Source: Acinetobacter sp. BY419
GTDB lineage: Bacteria; Pseudomonadota; Gammaproteobacteria; Pseudomonadales; Moraxellaceae
Assembly: GCF_019038395.1 (NCBI RefSeq)
Contig: NZ_JAGFXZ010000024.1
Location: 1-51,195, forward strand
Length of the DNA: 51,195 nucleotides
Direction of reading: 5' to 3'
The position numbers were made by a program, and so were the translations under genes. Under the pieces are notes generated by a model. That model did no database searches. It saw only the letters and a program-made list of their open reading frames with translations, and was not told where the DNA came from. Positions 17,710 through 27,111 of the stretch are shown here, piece after piece. Positions within the stretch are counted from its first letter, which is position 1; each line of letters begins with the position of its first letter.

Positions 17710-18153
17710 ATGAATCCAAAAGAAATGAGCGGTTTGGCCTTATTACAAGCGATGCGGAATGGGGAAATTCCAGCAGCCAGTATTAGCGAAACCATGTCGA
17801 TGCAACCCACTGTGATTGAAAGCGGTCATGTCGAATTTAAGGTCAAAGCCGATCATCGGCATTTAAATCCTTTAGGCGGCGTACATGGTGGTTTCGCTGC
17901 AACCGTTTTGGACACCGTGACAGGCTGTGCGATTCACACTCTACTCGAAGCAGGGGTCAGTTATGGCACAATTGATTTAAATATTAAAATGTGCCGTCCG
18001 ATTCCTCGAGACCAGCAGCTCAAAGCGATCGGAAAATCAATTAATCTCAGTAAGAATTTAGGGATTTCTGAAGGTCAGATTCTGGATGAAGAAGGTCGCC
18101 TGTATGCCCACGCCACCGCGACCTGTATGATTATTCGTACTGAAGAAAAATGA
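17710..18153 (+). CDS. PaaI-family hotdog thioesterase
   Basis: This 147-residue protein has the hotdog thioesterase core: HLNPLGGVHGGFAATVLDTVTGCAI, with the HGG(F) turn and the acidic Asp that activates water in PaaI-like enzymes. Such enzymes hydrolyse acyl- or aryl-CoA thioesters. The likely substrate is unknown. A good ribosome-binding site (AGGA) precedes the ATG. It has no obvious operon partners and lies between divergent and convergent neighbours. A second PaaI-type gene is present at 30468. Confidence 0.85.
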   Translation: MNPKEMSGLALLQAMRNGEIPAASISETMSMQPTVIESGHVEFKVKADHRHLNPLGGVHGGFAATVLDTVTGCAIHTLLEAGVSYGTIDLNIKMCRPIPRDQQLKAIGKSINLSKNLGISEGQILDEEGRLYAHATATCMIIRTEEK

Positions 18154-18183
18154 ATAGTCTATACAATCCATCCGATACTTTAT

Positions 18184-18639
18184 TTAAATAATACTGCTTT
18201 TCGCCTGCCCTGCTTCAACAAATGACAAGCGTGGTCGGCTTAGCCCCCGAAACTCAAAATAATGTTTGGAAACATTGGCTAACTCCACCTCTTGGGTTTG
18301 GGTTGCTGATGCTTGCCATGCTTTAGACTGATTGCTACCCGTCAAAAGATTGCCTGAAATGGCATAAATAAACAGGTCTTTGCTTTGCTCTTTCAGATAA
18401 TCTGCATTCAGGAAAACTTCAAAATTAAATTGACGTTCAGTTTCTACTAACCATTTTTCTGCAAACCACAATTGCAGCAAATCACCTAGATACAAGGATT
18501 TTTGCGCCAAGGGCCACAGGGTGATATGAGCATCCGTAACAGGAATATAATACTGTGCTGGATCGGCAATAATCTGCAGATAGTTTTCTTGATAATAAGC
18601 GAGTTGAGAGAAAATTTGAGGGATGTTGAGCGTATTCAT
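18184..18639 (-). CDS. Hypothetical protein, 151 residues
   Basis: No family is recognised. The protein begins MNTLNIPQIFSQLAYYQENY and has aromatic-rich stretches (LYLGDLLQLWFAEKWLV, FEVFLNADYLKEQ) but no signal peptide or membrane helix. I place the start at this ATG because GGAG lies about 8 bases upstream; the frame is open for 12 more codons without such a site. It is convergent with the thioesterase gene at 17710, with only about 30 bases between the stops. Confidence 0.65.
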   Translation of the reverse strand: MNTLNIPQIFSQLAYYQENYLQIIADPAQYYIPVTDAHITLWPLAQKSLYLGDLLQLWFAEKWLVETERQFNFEVFLNADYLKEQSKDLFIYAISGNLLTGSNQSKAWQASATQTQEVELANVSKHYFEFRGLSRPRLSFVEAGQAKSSII

Positions 18640-18836
18640 TCGCTGTCTCCGGTTTAGCCATTTTTGTGCTGGCAAGTAGGTTTAAATCCACACTGTTTGA
18701 CCATTTGGTCAAACTACTTTATGGCTTTAATCTAGCAAGTGAAATTTATTCTGACAAGTATTTTTCATAAAATTTATGCAATTGCCTAAATTAAAAACAT
18801 ATAAGCTGAATTTATAATAAATATGACAGTTTTTGC

Positions 18837-18864
18837 TTGACCCCTGTTAAAATCTCTCTATAAT
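18837..18864 (+). promoter_or_regulatory. Promoter of tRNA-Asn
   Basis: TTGACC (18837-18842) and a perfect TATAAT (18859-18864) are separated by 16 bases and lie directly before the tRNA. Confidence 0.8.
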
Positions 18865-18875
18865 CGCTTTCAGAT

Positions 18876-18951
18876 TCTCCAATAGCTCAGTCGGTAGAGC
18901 GACGGACTGTTAATCCGCAGGTCCCTGGTTCGAGCCCAGGTTGGAGAGCCA
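18876..18951 (+). tRNA. tRNA-Asn (anticodon GTT)
   Basis: A complete cloverleaf is visible: acceptor stem TCTCCAA/TTGGAGA, D-arm AGCTCAGTCGGTAGAGC, anticodon loop CTGTTAA with anticodon GTT, T-arm CCTGGTTCGAGCCCAGG and encoded CCA. Confidence 0.97.
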
Positions 18952-18959
18952 AATTCAGG

Positions 18960-18990
18960 AAAGCCCACTTATTATGAAGTGGGCTTTTTT
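18960..18990 (+). terminator. Terminator of tRNA-Asn
   Basis: AAAGCCCACTT and AAGTGGGCTTT form an 11-bp stem with a 6-base loop and a T tail, right after the tRNA. Confidence 0.92.
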
Positions 18991-19051
18991 ATTGCCTTAA
19001 GATTTTAGCTTATGATGTTCATACAGTTAAAATAAGCAGACTTGCTGAAAA

Positions 19052-19126
19052 ATGAAAAAAATAATCAATTTCGTCCACAATAGAATTCAACAAATTTACG
19101 CAGCCATTCAAGCAATGGAGCTATAA
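19052..19126 (+). CDS. Possible 24-residue small protein
   Basis: A short frame begins MKKIINFVHNRIQQIY and ends AMEL before a TAA, immediately followed by a hairpin terminator. The peptide would be one amphipathic helix with a basic N terminus, a common profile for small membrane-associated proteins. The ribosome-binding site is weak and no strong promoter is seen, so it could be chance. It lies in the gap between the tRNA-Asn terminator and miaE. Confidence 0.3.
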   Translation: MKKIINFVHNRIQQIYAAIQAMEL

Positions 19127-19153
19127 AAAATCCCCCATAAATGGAGGATTTTT
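19126..19153. terminator. Hairpin terminator between the short ORF and miaE
   Basis: AAAATCCCCCAT and ATGGAGGATTTT pair around a 2-base loop with one mismatch, with A and T tails on both sides. It can serve the minus-strand miaE operon and anything read from the left. Confidence 0.75.
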
Positions 19154-19167
19154 AAATTTCGCTGAGA

Positions 19168-19821
19168 TTAAGCTGCTTGAGCCGGAACACCGCTATGAAA
19201 ACGGAAAGTTTCATCAGGTGTCTGAATCAGCTGCTTTTCGACTTCCCGGATATGTTCAATACGAGTTTGAATATCCTCTTTCGGATTTTTCAGTTTCGCA
19301 GTCGTTGCTACATCCATAGCCAAAGCCAGATAATCTTCAAAGTGACGAGATTCAGACTTAAGCAGATAACGGTAGTAACGTGCCAGCTCGTCATCTACAC
19401 GTGAAGCAAGCGCGTAGAAACGCTCACAGGAACGTGCTTCCACAAAGGCACCAATAACCAACACGTCAATCAGGGCTTCAGGCTCAAAAGTCCGGATTTC
19501 TTTACGCAAGCCACCAGCATAACGCCCTGCACTCAAATTTTGCCAAGCCTGACCACGCTTGTTCATCAGTTCAAGCACTTGTTCATAATGCAGCATTTCT
19601 TCACGTACCAACTGCGCCAGTTTCACCTGCAGATCAACAAAATAGCTGTAGCGAAACATCAGGTTCATGGCTGTGCTGGCTGCTTTTTTTTCACAGTTGG
19701 CATGATCTTGCATCAAGATTTCAAGATTTTCGACCGCCATATTTAACCATGCTTGCGGCGTTTCACAACCCAAGAAAGCAATCACGGGCTGCATCAGTTC
19801 ATCATAATTTATATTCGACAT
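19168..19821 (-). CDS. miaE: tRNA-(ms2io6A)-hydroxylase MiaE
   Basis: MiaE is a nonheme di-iron monooxygenase that hydroxylates the isopentenyl group of ms2i6A37 in tRNAs reading codons beginning with U. This 217-residue protein has the four-helix-bundle iron ligands: CEKKAA (helix 1), EEMLHYEQV (helix 2), EARSCERFYA (helix 3) and SESRHFEDYL (helix 4). It is the last gene of the minus-strand lepA-to-miaE block, starting about 13 bases after the pdxJ stop, and a hairpin terminator follows. Confidence 0.93.
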   Translation of the reverse strand: MSNINYDELMQPVIAFLGCETPQAWLNMAVENLEILMQDHANCEKKAASTAMNLMFRYSYFVDLQVKLAQLVREEMLHYEQVLELMNKRGQAWQNLSAGRYAGGLRKEIRTFEPEALIDVLVIGAFVEARSCERFYALASRVDDELARYYRYLLKSESRHFEDYLALAMDVATTAKLKNPKEDIQTRIEHIREVEKQLIQTPDETFRFHSGVPAQAA

Positions 19822-19834
19822 AACGACTCTGATC

Positions 19835-20560
19835 TTACCGCGCTGACTTAATCACAGCTTTCATTTGCTGGACGGCTTGTGCCAGACCTAAAAATACGGC
19901 ATCTGCAATCAAAGAGTGGCCAATATTAAGTTCATGAATCTGTGGAATCGCGGCAATTGGCGTTACATTATCGAGGTTCAAACCATGACCTGCATTCACT
20001 ATCAAGCCTTTCGATGCTGCATATTCAGCACCTTTAACAATGCGCTCAAGCTCCGCCTGCTGTGCCTCAGGTGTTTCTGCATCGGCATAAGCCCCAGTAT
20101 GAATCTCGATGGTCGGTGCGCCACAAGCAACTGCTGCATCAATTTGTGCAAAGTCGGCATCAATAAACAAAGATACATCACAACCAATGGCTGCCAGTTC
20201 TTGCGTAGCTGCTTTGACTGATTCGAAATGACCGATTACATCCAGACCACCTTCGGTTGTCACTTCCTGACGTTTTTCAGGCACAAAACAGACATGCTGC
20301 GGCTTGATTTCCTTGGCAAAAGCCACCATTTCATCCGTTACCGCCAGCTCTAGGTTCATACGGGTTTTCAGCGCAGGACGCATACGACGCACATCTTCAT
20401 CCTGAATATGACGACGGTCTTCACGTAGATGCAAGGTAATTCCCTCTGCCCCGGCATGCTCGCAGATCAATGCAGCATTGACTGGGTCTGGGTACGTCGT
20501 ACCACGTGCTTGTCTTAATGTTGCGACATGGTCAATATTGACACCAAGTAATGCAGCCAT
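19835..20560 (-). CDS. pdxJ: Pyridoxine 5'-phosphate synthase
   Basis: PdxJ condenses 1-deoxyxylulose 5-phosphate with aminoacetone phosphate to give pyridoxine 5'-phosphate. The 241-residue TIM barrel begins [18 protein letters not shown], holding the conserved Asp and His of the family, and has HLREDRRHI and the late glycine-rich VNAGHGL and [10 protein letters not shown] phosphate-binding stretches. AGGA lies at good spacing before the ATG. It follows recO by 13 bases, the same order as in E. coli. Confidence 0.97.
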   Translation of the reverse strand: MAALLGVNIDHVATLRQARGTTYPDPVNAALICEHAGAEGITLHLREDRRHIQDEDVRRMRPALKTRMNLELAVTDEMVAFAKEIKPQHVCFVPEKRQEVTTEGGLDVIGHFESVKAATQELAAIGCDVSLFIDADFAQIDAAVACGAPTIEIHTGAYADAETPEAQQAELERIVKGAEYAASKGLIVNAGHGLNLDNVTPIAAIPQIHELNIGHSLIADAVFLGLAQAVQQMKAVIKSAR

Positions 20561-20573
20561 AATCTTTTCCTAA

Positions 20574-21284
20574 CTACGTTTGAGATTGAGAGTTTTGAAT
20601 CCACAATTGCCGACTTTTCAGCGGCCGATCACCGAGCAAGGCCGTGATCACTTGTCGATACAGTTTCGTCAGTAATTGTAACTGTTCCGGATTAAAATCC
20701 CCACCATTTTCATGCTTCAACATGCTTAAAATCTGCTGACCAGACATGGTTGAGCGTAAGGCTTTGGCTGATGGCATAAAACCGGCATTGAGCTGAAAAT
20801 AATATTGCTGTAGCGGATCGATGTGTACCTGATTGGCATCTAGTGAAAAATCCAGACCATAACCAAGCTCTTCCAGCAAAATATGTTCAAACTGACGCAA
20901 GATCTGTTTTAAATATAAGTTTGGATTCGATTGCTCTGATAATTGCTGCAATGCGGTTAAGGTTTCTGCATATTTGGCAAAGGTTTGCGGCATTTCGACT
21001 TCTAAGGGACATAGCCTTAGCAGGATTTCATTCAGATAAAAACCCGAGAAAAAGGCATCGCCAAAAAAGAAAATTGGCTGATTGACAATTTCCAGCTTAG
21101 TAAAATTTTTGAGTTCTGATTTACCCGAGGCTTGCAAACGAATGGGCTGGTATTGTGGTGGTGGCATCTGCCGGAGAATCCCGTCAATACGGCCGTATTC
21201 CTGGGTAAATAAATGCACAATATGACTGCGTTCACGGTACTTACGATGATGAATCAGATAGCCATGCAGTACTTCATTACGCAT
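20574..21284 (-). CDS. recO: DNA repair protein RecO
   Basis: RecO helps load RecA onto SSB-coated single-stranded DNA in gap repair. The 236-residue protein has the N-terminal OB fold beginning VLHGYLIHHRKYRERSHIVHLF with the EYGRIDGIL motif and a helical C-terminal region. The zinc-finger cysteines of some RecO proteins are absent, as in many gammaproteobacteria. It lies between era/lipoprotein and pdxJ, its usual place. Confidence 0.94.
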   Translation of the reverse strand: MRNEVLHGYLIHHRKYRERSHIVHLFTQEYGRIDGILRQMPPPQYQPIRLQASGKSELKNFTKLEIVNQPIFFFGDAFFSGFYLNEILLRLCPLEVEMPQTFAKYAETLTALQQLSEQSNPNLYLKQILRQFEHILLEELGYGLDFSLDANQVHIDPLQQYYFQLNAGFMPSAKALRSTMSGQQILSMLKHENGGDFNPEQLQLLTKLYRQVITALLGDRPLKSRQLWIQNSQSQT

Positions 21285-21295
21285 AAGCGGACACT

Positions 21296-21493
21296 TTAAT
21301 CCTTATCTTTTTTTGATTTTTTATCATCTTCTTCGTCATCCCCATCCGGGATGACCGCGCCCACAACAGCCGCAGTCCCTTTGACTGCGACTTTTGTGGT
21401 TTTATAAGCAACTTTCACAGGAACAGTGACAATTTTATGAATGCAGCCCTGCAGGAATAAAACACATGCAACCACGGCCACTACTTTCATCAT
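21296..21493 (-). CDS. Small lipoprotein between era and recO
   Basis: This 65-residue protein has a lipoprotein signal peptide with lipobox LQGC (Cys about residue 17), a short Val/Ala/Lys-rich stretch (VPVKVAYKTTKVAVKGTAAVV) and a highly charged tail of Asp, Glu and Lys. It resembles the short lipoproteins of this position in Acinetobacter genomes; no function is known. I start at the ATG with AAGGA about 8 bases upstream; a GTG one codon earlier is possible. It lies in the operon between era and recO. Confidence 0.78.
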   Translation of the reverse strand: MMKVVAVVACVLFLQGCIHKIVTVPVKVAYKTTKVAVKGTAAVVGAVIPDGDDEEDDKKSKKDKD

Positions 21494-21521
21494 CACGACA
21501 TTCCTTGAGGCGTATTATAAA

Positions 21522-22550
21522 TTAGATATCACTATAACCTAAACTTTTTAATGCACGTTCATCATCAGACCAGCCGCCTTTGACTTTCACCCAAAGCGTC
21601 AGCATGATTTTCTGTTCGAACATTTTCTCCATGTCGAGGCGTGCATCTATCCCAATTTTTTTCAGTTTGACGCCTTTCTCACCAATCACAATGGCTTTTT
21701 GACTGGCACGATCGACAAAAATTGTGGCGTCAATATAGGTACAGGCCGGCTTCATACGACCGGTTTTCTCATTCATCACCGGTTGTTCAGTTTTGAATGA
21801 TTCAATCTGAACAGTTAAATCGTATGGAAGTTCTTCACCCAGCTGACGCATGATTTTTTCACGGATAATTTCAGAAGCCAAGAAGCGCTCTGAACGATCG
21901 GTCAGCTGATCCAATGAATATAGCGGTGGCTGGAACGGAAGATATTTGGCAATCGTGTTACGCAAATGATCAAGGTTAGCACCACGAAGTGCAGATACTG
22001 GTACGATTTCTGCAAAATTCATCAGCTTTTCGCGCTCACGAATAAGCGGCAAAGCTTCATTCTTGTTTTCAAACGTGTCTAATTTGTTGATCACCAGAAT
22101 CACCGGCATCTCAGCATTTTTCAGCTTTTCTAACACCAGATCATCATTCGGCGTCCACTTCTGCGCATCCACCACAAATAAAACCAGGTTGACATCACGT
22201 AAAGCCGAATGTGCCGCACGGTTCATCATTTTATTGATGGCACGTACTTCTTTTTTATGCATCCCCGGCGTATCCACGAATACCGCCTGAGACTTTTCAC
22301 GTGAATCAATCCCGACAATTTTATGACGTGTCGTTTGTGGTTTACGTGAGGTAATTGAGAGTTTCTGACCCAAAATATGGTTCATTAAGGTAGATTTACC
22401 CACATTCGGGCGGCCTACAATAGCCACAAAACCACTGCGATAATCCGATGGGATTTCGGTACCTTGTGCGCTAAAAAATTGATTTACCAGGTCGTGACTG
22501 TCGCTTTGCGACTCGTGATCAGCATCAATGTGATCGGAATGAGTAGTCAT
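21522..22550 (-). CDS. era: GTPase Era
   Basis: Era is an essential GTPase that binds 16S rRNA during 30S assembly. The 342 residues hold G1 GRPNVGKST (46-54), G3 DTPG, G4 NKLD and a C-terminal KH domain with GEKGVKLKKIG. An acidic N-terminal extension of about 40 residues, rich in Asp, His and Ser, is longer than in E. coli. The start codon shares one base with the rnc stop, so the two are translationally coupled, matching the classic rnc-era order. Confidence 0.98.
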   Translation of the reverse strand: MTTHSDHIDADHESQSDSHDLVNQFFSAQGTEIPSDYRSGFVAIVGRPNVGKSTLMNHILGQKLSITSRKPQTTRHKIVGIDSREKSQAVFVDTPGMHKKEVRAINKMMNRAAHSALRDVNLVLFVVDAQKWTPNDDLVLEKLKNAEMPVILVINKLDTFENKNEALPLIREREKLMNFAEIVPVSALRGANLDHLRNTIAKYLPFQPPLYSLDQLTDRSERFLASEIIREKIMRQLGEELPYDLTVQIESFKTEQPVMNEKTGRMKPACTYIDATIFVDRASQKAIVIGEKGVKLKKIGIDARLDMEKMFEQKIMLTLWVKVKGGWSDDERALKSLGYSDI

Positions 22551-23248
22551 TAAGACTTATGCTCCAAAAGTTTCAAAATATCTGCCGCAACGGCTTGTTC
22601 AGCAAAACGTCGGCTCGCACCTTCGCCCTGCATGGTCGGCAAGCCCGCAATCTGGCATTCCACTGTAAAATGCTGATTGGGTGCATCACCTTGAATATCT
22701 ACAACCTCGTAAACTGGGAGAGGTTTCTTACATGCTTGTAAATACTCTTGTAAGCGGGATTTAGGGTCTTTAAGCTGATCTGTCGGCTCAATATGGTCTA
22801 AATAGGGTTCGTACCATTTTAACACAATCGGTTCTAGTACGGCGAGATCACCGCAATCGATATAGATCGCGCCAATAATGGCTTCTACCGTATCTGCCAG
22901 TATCGACTCCCGATGATGACCGCCAGATTTCAATTCACCGGTACTGAGAATTAAATGTTGGCTCAGCTTTAAATCATTGGCAATTTTTCCTAATGCTTCC
23001 TGACGAACCAGGGTGGCACGCATACGCGTCAACCGGCCTTCGTTTTCGCTTGGATAGGCATTAAAAAGATAATTCGCAATGATCATCCCTAAAAGCGAAT
23101 CGCCCAGAAATTCCAGGCGTTCGTAGTTGTGTTTATGACTGACTGAACGATGAGTCAATGCCAGTTTCAGCAAATCAGCCTGTTTAAACTGATAGCCGAT
23201 TCGTTTGGCAAGACGTTCATCATTTAGCTTTGACTGTGCTTTGATCAA
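22550..23248 (-). CDS. rnc: Ribonuclease III
   Basis: RNase III cuts double-stranded RNA, including rRNA precursors. The signature ERLEFLGDSLLGMIIANYLF holds catalytic Glu and Asp residues, and DTVEAIIGAIYIDCG the second acidic pair; a C-terminal double-stranded-RNA-binding domain follows (DPKSRLQEYLQA...). No ATG is in frame; I use TTG 23248, preceded by GAGAAAGAG, which gives 232 residues. TTG 23260 is the alternative. The 5' end overlaps the DUF4845 gene by 29 bases. It lies just downstream of lepB and upstream of era. Confidence 0.95.
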   Translation of the reverse strand: MIKAQSKLNDERLAKRIGYQFKQADLLKLALTHRSVSHKHNYERLEFLGDSLLGMIIANYLFNAYPSENEGRLTRMRATLVRQEALGKIANDLKLSQHLILSTGELKSGGHHRESILADTVEAIIGAIYIDCGDLAVLEPIVLKWYEPYLDHIEPTDQLKDPKSRLQEYLQACKKPLPVYEVVDIQGDAPNQHFTVECQIAGLPTMQGEGASRRFAEQAVAADILKLLEHKS

Positions 23249-23591
23249 ACTCTTTCTCAAACTTCATCACTAAATCGATATTCATTATGAAATTTTTACG
23301 AATCTCATAATTCTTGTGTACCTGTAAACCATCGGTATTGATGACTTTGGCAATTCCATCAAAGGTCAGATCACGAATATTATTCATCGCTAAACGCTGA
23401 CCCATCTGCTGACGGAATTGTTCTGGCGTTATATTGGCTGGAGCGCTTTTTAACAGCGCCTCAATCTCACCATCAACCATCCGATCGTCAAAGTATGGCG
23501 CCCACACTGCAATTGCTACTTTTGCCAGAAATGCAAAGCCCACAATTGCAAATAAAACCCCAATATAAGAAGCACCTTGTTGATGTCTCAT
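23220..23591 (-). CDS. DUF4845 membrane protein between lepB and rnc
   Basis: This 123-residue protein begins MRHQQGASYIGVLFAIVGFAFLAKVAIAV, a single N-terminal membrane anchor that looks like a class III pilin-type start (GASYIGVL), followed by a small periplasmic-type domain. DUF4845 proteins lie between lepB and rnc in many gammaproteobacteria; their role is unknown. The 3' end runs into rnc in another frame. Confidence 0.88.
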   Translation of the reverse strand: MRHQQGASYIGVLFAIVGFAFLAKVAIAVWAPYFDDRMVDGEIEALLKSAPANITPEQFRQQMGQRLAMNNIRDLTFDGIAKVINTDGLQVHKNYEIRKNFIMNIDLVMKFEKEFDQSTVKAK

Positions 23592-23615
23592 TTTTTATTT
23601 TCCTGCTTGAAACAA

Positions 23616-24443
23616 TTAATCAATTGTTCCGTTTCGACTAAACGATGGCAATTTAAAGCCAGGTTCTTTATGCATCCAGATATAGAATGCACGACCTGTT
23701 AAGTTTTCTTCCGGAACAAGCCCCCAGAAACGACTGTCAGCACTTTGATCGCGATTATCCCCCATCGCAAAGTAATAACCTTCTGGCACTTTCACTTCCC
23801 AATATAAACCATTTTCACCTGAATATTTACCATTTTCCAAATAGTTAATATAAGGTGCCTGGCGAGCGACATTCACCCCTTCCAGCTCGCGCATGGTAAA
23901 GGTATGATCGCCGAGAGTCTCTTTATGATAAATGGCATTCGGGGTATCTAAACGGTCTTTTTCGCGACTGAATTCCACTGGAACTTTCGCCACTTTTTCA
24001 CCATTAATGCTCAACTGACCATGATCATAAACAATATGATCACCTGGCAAGCCGACAATACGCTTGATATAACTGATGGTCGGTTGTGGTGGATAACGAA
24101 AAACAGCTACATCGCCACGTTCCGGACTACCGGTATCAATAATTTTGGTGTTCACTATAGGCAGTTTTATGCCATAGTCGAATTTATTCACCAAAATAAA
24201 ATCACCGGTTTCCAGGGTTGGCACCATCGAGTCAGATGGAATATTAAATGGTTCAAATAAAAACGAGCGCAGCACCAGCACAACGGCCAGTACCGGCCAA
24301 AAGTCATAAGCCCAGGTGATGATAAAATTCTCATTGCCCTTGCCACGGGTTTGTCTCTGTTTCAAAACAAACTTGTCTAGCAACCACACTGCGACAAAAA
24401 ATAAAGTCGCAGGCACAAGAATCAAATTAAAATCAAAATCCAT
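23616..24443 (-). CDS. lepB: Signal peptidase I
   Basis: LepB removes Sec and Tat signal peptides at the outer face of the inner membrane. Two N-terminal membrane segments are followed by the catalytic domain: nucleophile Ser72 in PSDSMVPTL, general base Lys127 in SYIKRIVGLPGD, and the late GDNRDQSADSRFWG box. At 275 residues it lacks much of the extra domain of E. coli LepB. It is 20 bases downstream of lepA, the standard pair. Confidence 0.97.
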   Translation of the reverse strand: MDFDFNLILVPATLFFVAVWLLDKFVLKQRQTRGKGNENFIITWAYDFWPVLAVVLVLRSFLFEPFNIPSDSMVPTLETGDFILVNKFDYGIKLPIVNTKIIDTGSPERGDVAVFRYPPQPTISYIKRIVGLPGDHIVYDHGQLSINGEKVAKVPVEFSREKDRLDTPNAIYHKETLGDHTFTMRELEGVNVARQAPYINYLENGKYSGENGLYWEVKVPEGYYFAMGDNRDQSADSRFWGLVPEENLTGRAFYIWMHKEPGFKLPSFSRNGTID

Positions 24444-24463
24444 GGGCTTATATCCTTATTATT

Positions 24464-26281
24464 TTAGCGTTCGACTTTCAATACGGCTAGGAACGCTTCT
24501 TGCGGGATTTCGACACTACCCACCTGTTTCATGCGTTTCTTACCTTCTTTCTGCTTAGACAGAAGTTTTTTCTTACGTGATACGTCACCACCATAACACT
24601 TGGCCAATACGTTTTTACGCATGGCTTTTACAGTGGAACGTGCAATGATTTGTGCACCAATCGCCGCCTGAATCGCCACATCAAACATTTGACGCGGAAT
24701 CAGCTCTTTCATTTTTTCAACCAACGCAATACCACGATGACGTGCATCATTACGGTGACAGATCATCGCCAAGGCATCGACTTTTTCACCATTGATCAGT
24801 ACATCTACTTTGACTAAAGATGAACTTTCAAAACGGATAAAGTTGTAGTCGAGTGAAGCAAAACCACGTGAACATGACTTCAATTTATCAAAGAAGTCCA
24901 TCACCACTTCAGCCAGTGGAATTTCAAAGGTAATTGATACCTGATTCGCCATAAACTTCATGTCTTTTTGCACACCACGGCGCTCAACACACAATGTCAT
25001 GACATTACCCAGGTATTCTTGCGGCACGAGTATATGACATTCAGCAATCGGTTCACGCAAATCTTCGACGGTTGAACCATCCGGCATTTTTGATGGGCTG
25101 TCGATATAAATCGTCTGGCCATTCTTCATGACCGCTTCATAAATTACGGTTGGCGCAGAAGAAATCAGGTCAAGATCGTACTCACGTTCTAAACGCTCCT
25201 GTACAATCTCCATGTGCAGCATGCCAAGGAAGCCACAACGGAAACCAAAACCAAGCGCATCTGAACTTTCAGGTTCAAAAAACAAGGCCGAGTCATTAAT
25301 TTGTAGTTTATGTAACGCTTCACGGAAAGGTTCAAAATCACTGGCATCAATCGGGAACAAACCGGCATATACCTGCGGTTTGACCTTTTTAAAGCCCGGT
25401 AATGTTGCAACGCCAGGTGTTGTTGCCAGAGTAATCGTATCACCGACAGGTGCGCCGAAAATATCTTTAATCCCTGCAATCACAAAGCCTACTTCACCCG
25501 CTTCCAGCATACCTGTTTCAGTATGTTTCGGGTTAAAGATACCCACAGAAGTAATGATGTGCGTTTGACCGGTTGATTTAATCAACATCTTGTCGCCTTT
25601 ACGCACACGACCTTGCTTGACCCGAACCAGAGATACAACACCCAGATAGTTATCAAACCACGAATCCACTATCAGGGCTTGCAGCGGCGCTTCACGATCA
25701 CCTTCCGGTGCAGGAATCACATTGACCAGTGTTTCAAGCACGCCTTCAATACCTAATCCTGTTTTTGCAGAACAGGTCGGCGCTTCCGTAGCTTCAATAC
25801 CGATAATGTCTTCAATTTCCTGAATGACACGCTCAGGTTCGGCTTGCGGCAGGTCAATTTTGTTCAGTACCGGAAGTACTTCCAGACCTTGTTCAAGTGC
25901 AGTATAGCAGTTGGCAACAGACTGAGCTTCTACACCCTGTGCTGCATCTACGACCAGTAAGGCACCTTCACAGGCAGCGAGCGAACGTGATACTTCATAA
26001 GAGAAGTCAACGTGTCCCGGCGTATCAATAAAGTTCAACTGATACTCTTGACCATTTGGATGAGTATAGTACAAGGTCACCGAAGTGGCTTTAATGGTAA
26101 TCCCACGTTCGCGCTCAAGCTCCATTGAGTCAAGGACTTGCGCCTGCATTTCACGATCTTGCAAACCGCCACAAGTCTGAATAAAGCGATCTGCTAGGGT
26201 CGATTTACCGTGGTCAATGTGCGCAATAATCGAGAAGTTACGAATGTTTTTAATATCAACAGATTTTTTAGCTTGCGCCAT
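24464..26281 (-). CDS. lepA: Elongation factor 4 (LepA)
   Basis: LepA is a ribosomal GTPase that aids 30S biogenesis and can back-translocate stalled ribosomes. The 605-residue protein has G1 [14 protein letters not shown], the switch-I RGITIK, G3 DTPGHVDF, G4 NKIDLP, EF-G-like domains and the LepA-specific C-terminal tail ([19 protein letters not shown] and later Lys/Arg stretch). AAGG precedes the start at good spacing. It heads the minus-strand block that ends with miaE. Confidence 0.98.
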   Translation of the reverse strand: MAQAKKSVDIKNIRNFSIIAHIDHGKSTLADRFIQTCGGLQDREMQAQVLDSMELERERGITIKATSVTLYYTHPNGQEYQLNFIDTPGHVDFSYEVSRSLAACEGALLVVDAAQGVEAQSVANCYTALEQGLEVLPVLNKIDLPQAEPERVIQEIEDIIGIEATEAPTCSAKTGLGIEGVLETLVNVIPAPEGDREAPLQALIVDSWFDNYLGVVSLVRVKQGRVRKGDKMLIKSTGQTHIITSVGIFNPKHTETGMLEAGEVGFVIAGIKDIFGAPVGDTITLATTPGVATLPGFKKVKPQVYAGLFPIDASDFEPFREALHKLQINDSALFFEPESSDALGFGFRCGFLGMLHMEIVQERLEREYDLDLISSAPTVIYEAVMKNGQTIYIDSPSKMPDGSTVEDLREPIAECHILVPQEYLGNVMTLCVERRGVQKDMKFMANQVSITFEIPLAEVVMDFFDKLKSCSRGFASLDYNFIRFESSSLVKVDVLINGEKVDALAMICHRNDARHRGIALVEKMKELIPRQMFDVAIQAAIGAQIIARSTVKAMRKNVLAKCYGGDVSRKKKLLSKQKEGKKRMKQVGSVEIPQEAFLAVLKVER

Positions 26282-26530
26282 GGGTTACCTTGAGAAAAAA
26301 CGCGTTATGTAATTTAAAAATATTACATAACAAAAGCCGAATAGAAATTGCGAAGGATTATAGCAGAATGGTGATCTAGAAAAAGAATTATATTTTTTCC
26401 TTTCTTTACTCTGTCCCCTAAACCTCAATCAAATAAAATCTGAATCATCGCGATGAGACTTTAACTGCTAGACTACATTTCTTCCTCAATTGGCACCCAG
26501 ATGCGATGCTCAAGCTGGACAAGCTATGCC

Positions 26531-26986
26531 TCATTCATCCAGATATAAAGTTGAAAAATCAAAAGGGTTCATACGGTCTGAAAGTGGCTGATAAGCCTGG
26601 GTAAATGTCGGTGACATGCGTTTAGGACGCCCGGTGGCCATTTCTATGCAGGCCCATTGCGTACTTCCGGTAAATAACAGGGTTTGATCCTGTGGCCGAT
26701 AAAATGCGTATTGTCTAAATGAATACAGGGCATTGATATCATTAAGCCAGGTTCGCAGAATAATTTCATCTCCCTCGAAAGCTGCCTTGCGATATTGCAC
26801 CTGATGCTCAACTGCCACCATGGCATGTTTCAATTCCACATACTGCTTTAATCCCAAGCCCAGTTTTTCAATATGGGCTGATGCGACATCCTGCATCCAT
26901 TGCACATACACCACATTATTCACATGACCCAATCCATCGATATGTTTAGTTTGAACCTTTAAAGCAAGATCAAAAATACCGCTCAC
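26531..26986 (-). CDS. Acyl-CoA thioesterase of the 4HBT type
   Basis: This 151-residue hotdog protein has the 4-hydroxybenzoyl-CoA thioesterase pattern: KHIDGLGHVNNVVYVQWMQDVA, with the active-site Asp replaced in position by IDGLGHVN, as in YbgC/fatty acyl-CoA thioesterase relatives, and later GSTQWACIEMATGRPKRM. It probably hydrolyses acyl-CoA thioesters in the cytoplasm. The start is a GTG (VSGIFDL) with a purine-rich stretch upstream. It stands alone between lepA and the mucD terminator. Confidence 0.82.
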   Translation of the reverse strand: MSGIFDLALKVQTKHIDGLGHVNNVVYVQWMQDVASAHIEKLGLGLKQYVELKHAMVAVEHQVQYRKAAFEGDEIILRTWLNDINALYSFRQYAFYRPQDQTLLFTGSTQWACIEMATGRPKRMSPTFTQAYQPLSDRMNPFDFSTLYLDE

Positions 26987-27061
26987 TTTTCTCTTATCCT
27001 TTCCATGATTTTAAGGCTATAGAGTCTACCGAATTTATCACCGGGATAAATTGCAAAAAAC

Positions 27062-27090
27062 AAAAACCGCTTTTCAAAAGCGGTTTTCTA
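27062..27090 (-). terminator. Terminator of the mucD-type gene
   Basis: AAAACCGCTTT and AAAGCGGTTTT form an 11-bp stem around a short loop, with T runs on the minus strand after it. Confidence 0.9.
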
Positions 27091-27111
27091 TATGAGGAAG
27101 TCTCGATCGGA

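Noticed and set aside
26440..26530. Possible protein-like tail (LVQLEHRIWVPIEEEM) before the thioesterase stop region on the minus strand
   Set aside because: Only 16 codons, no start and no family; too short to support a gene remnant.
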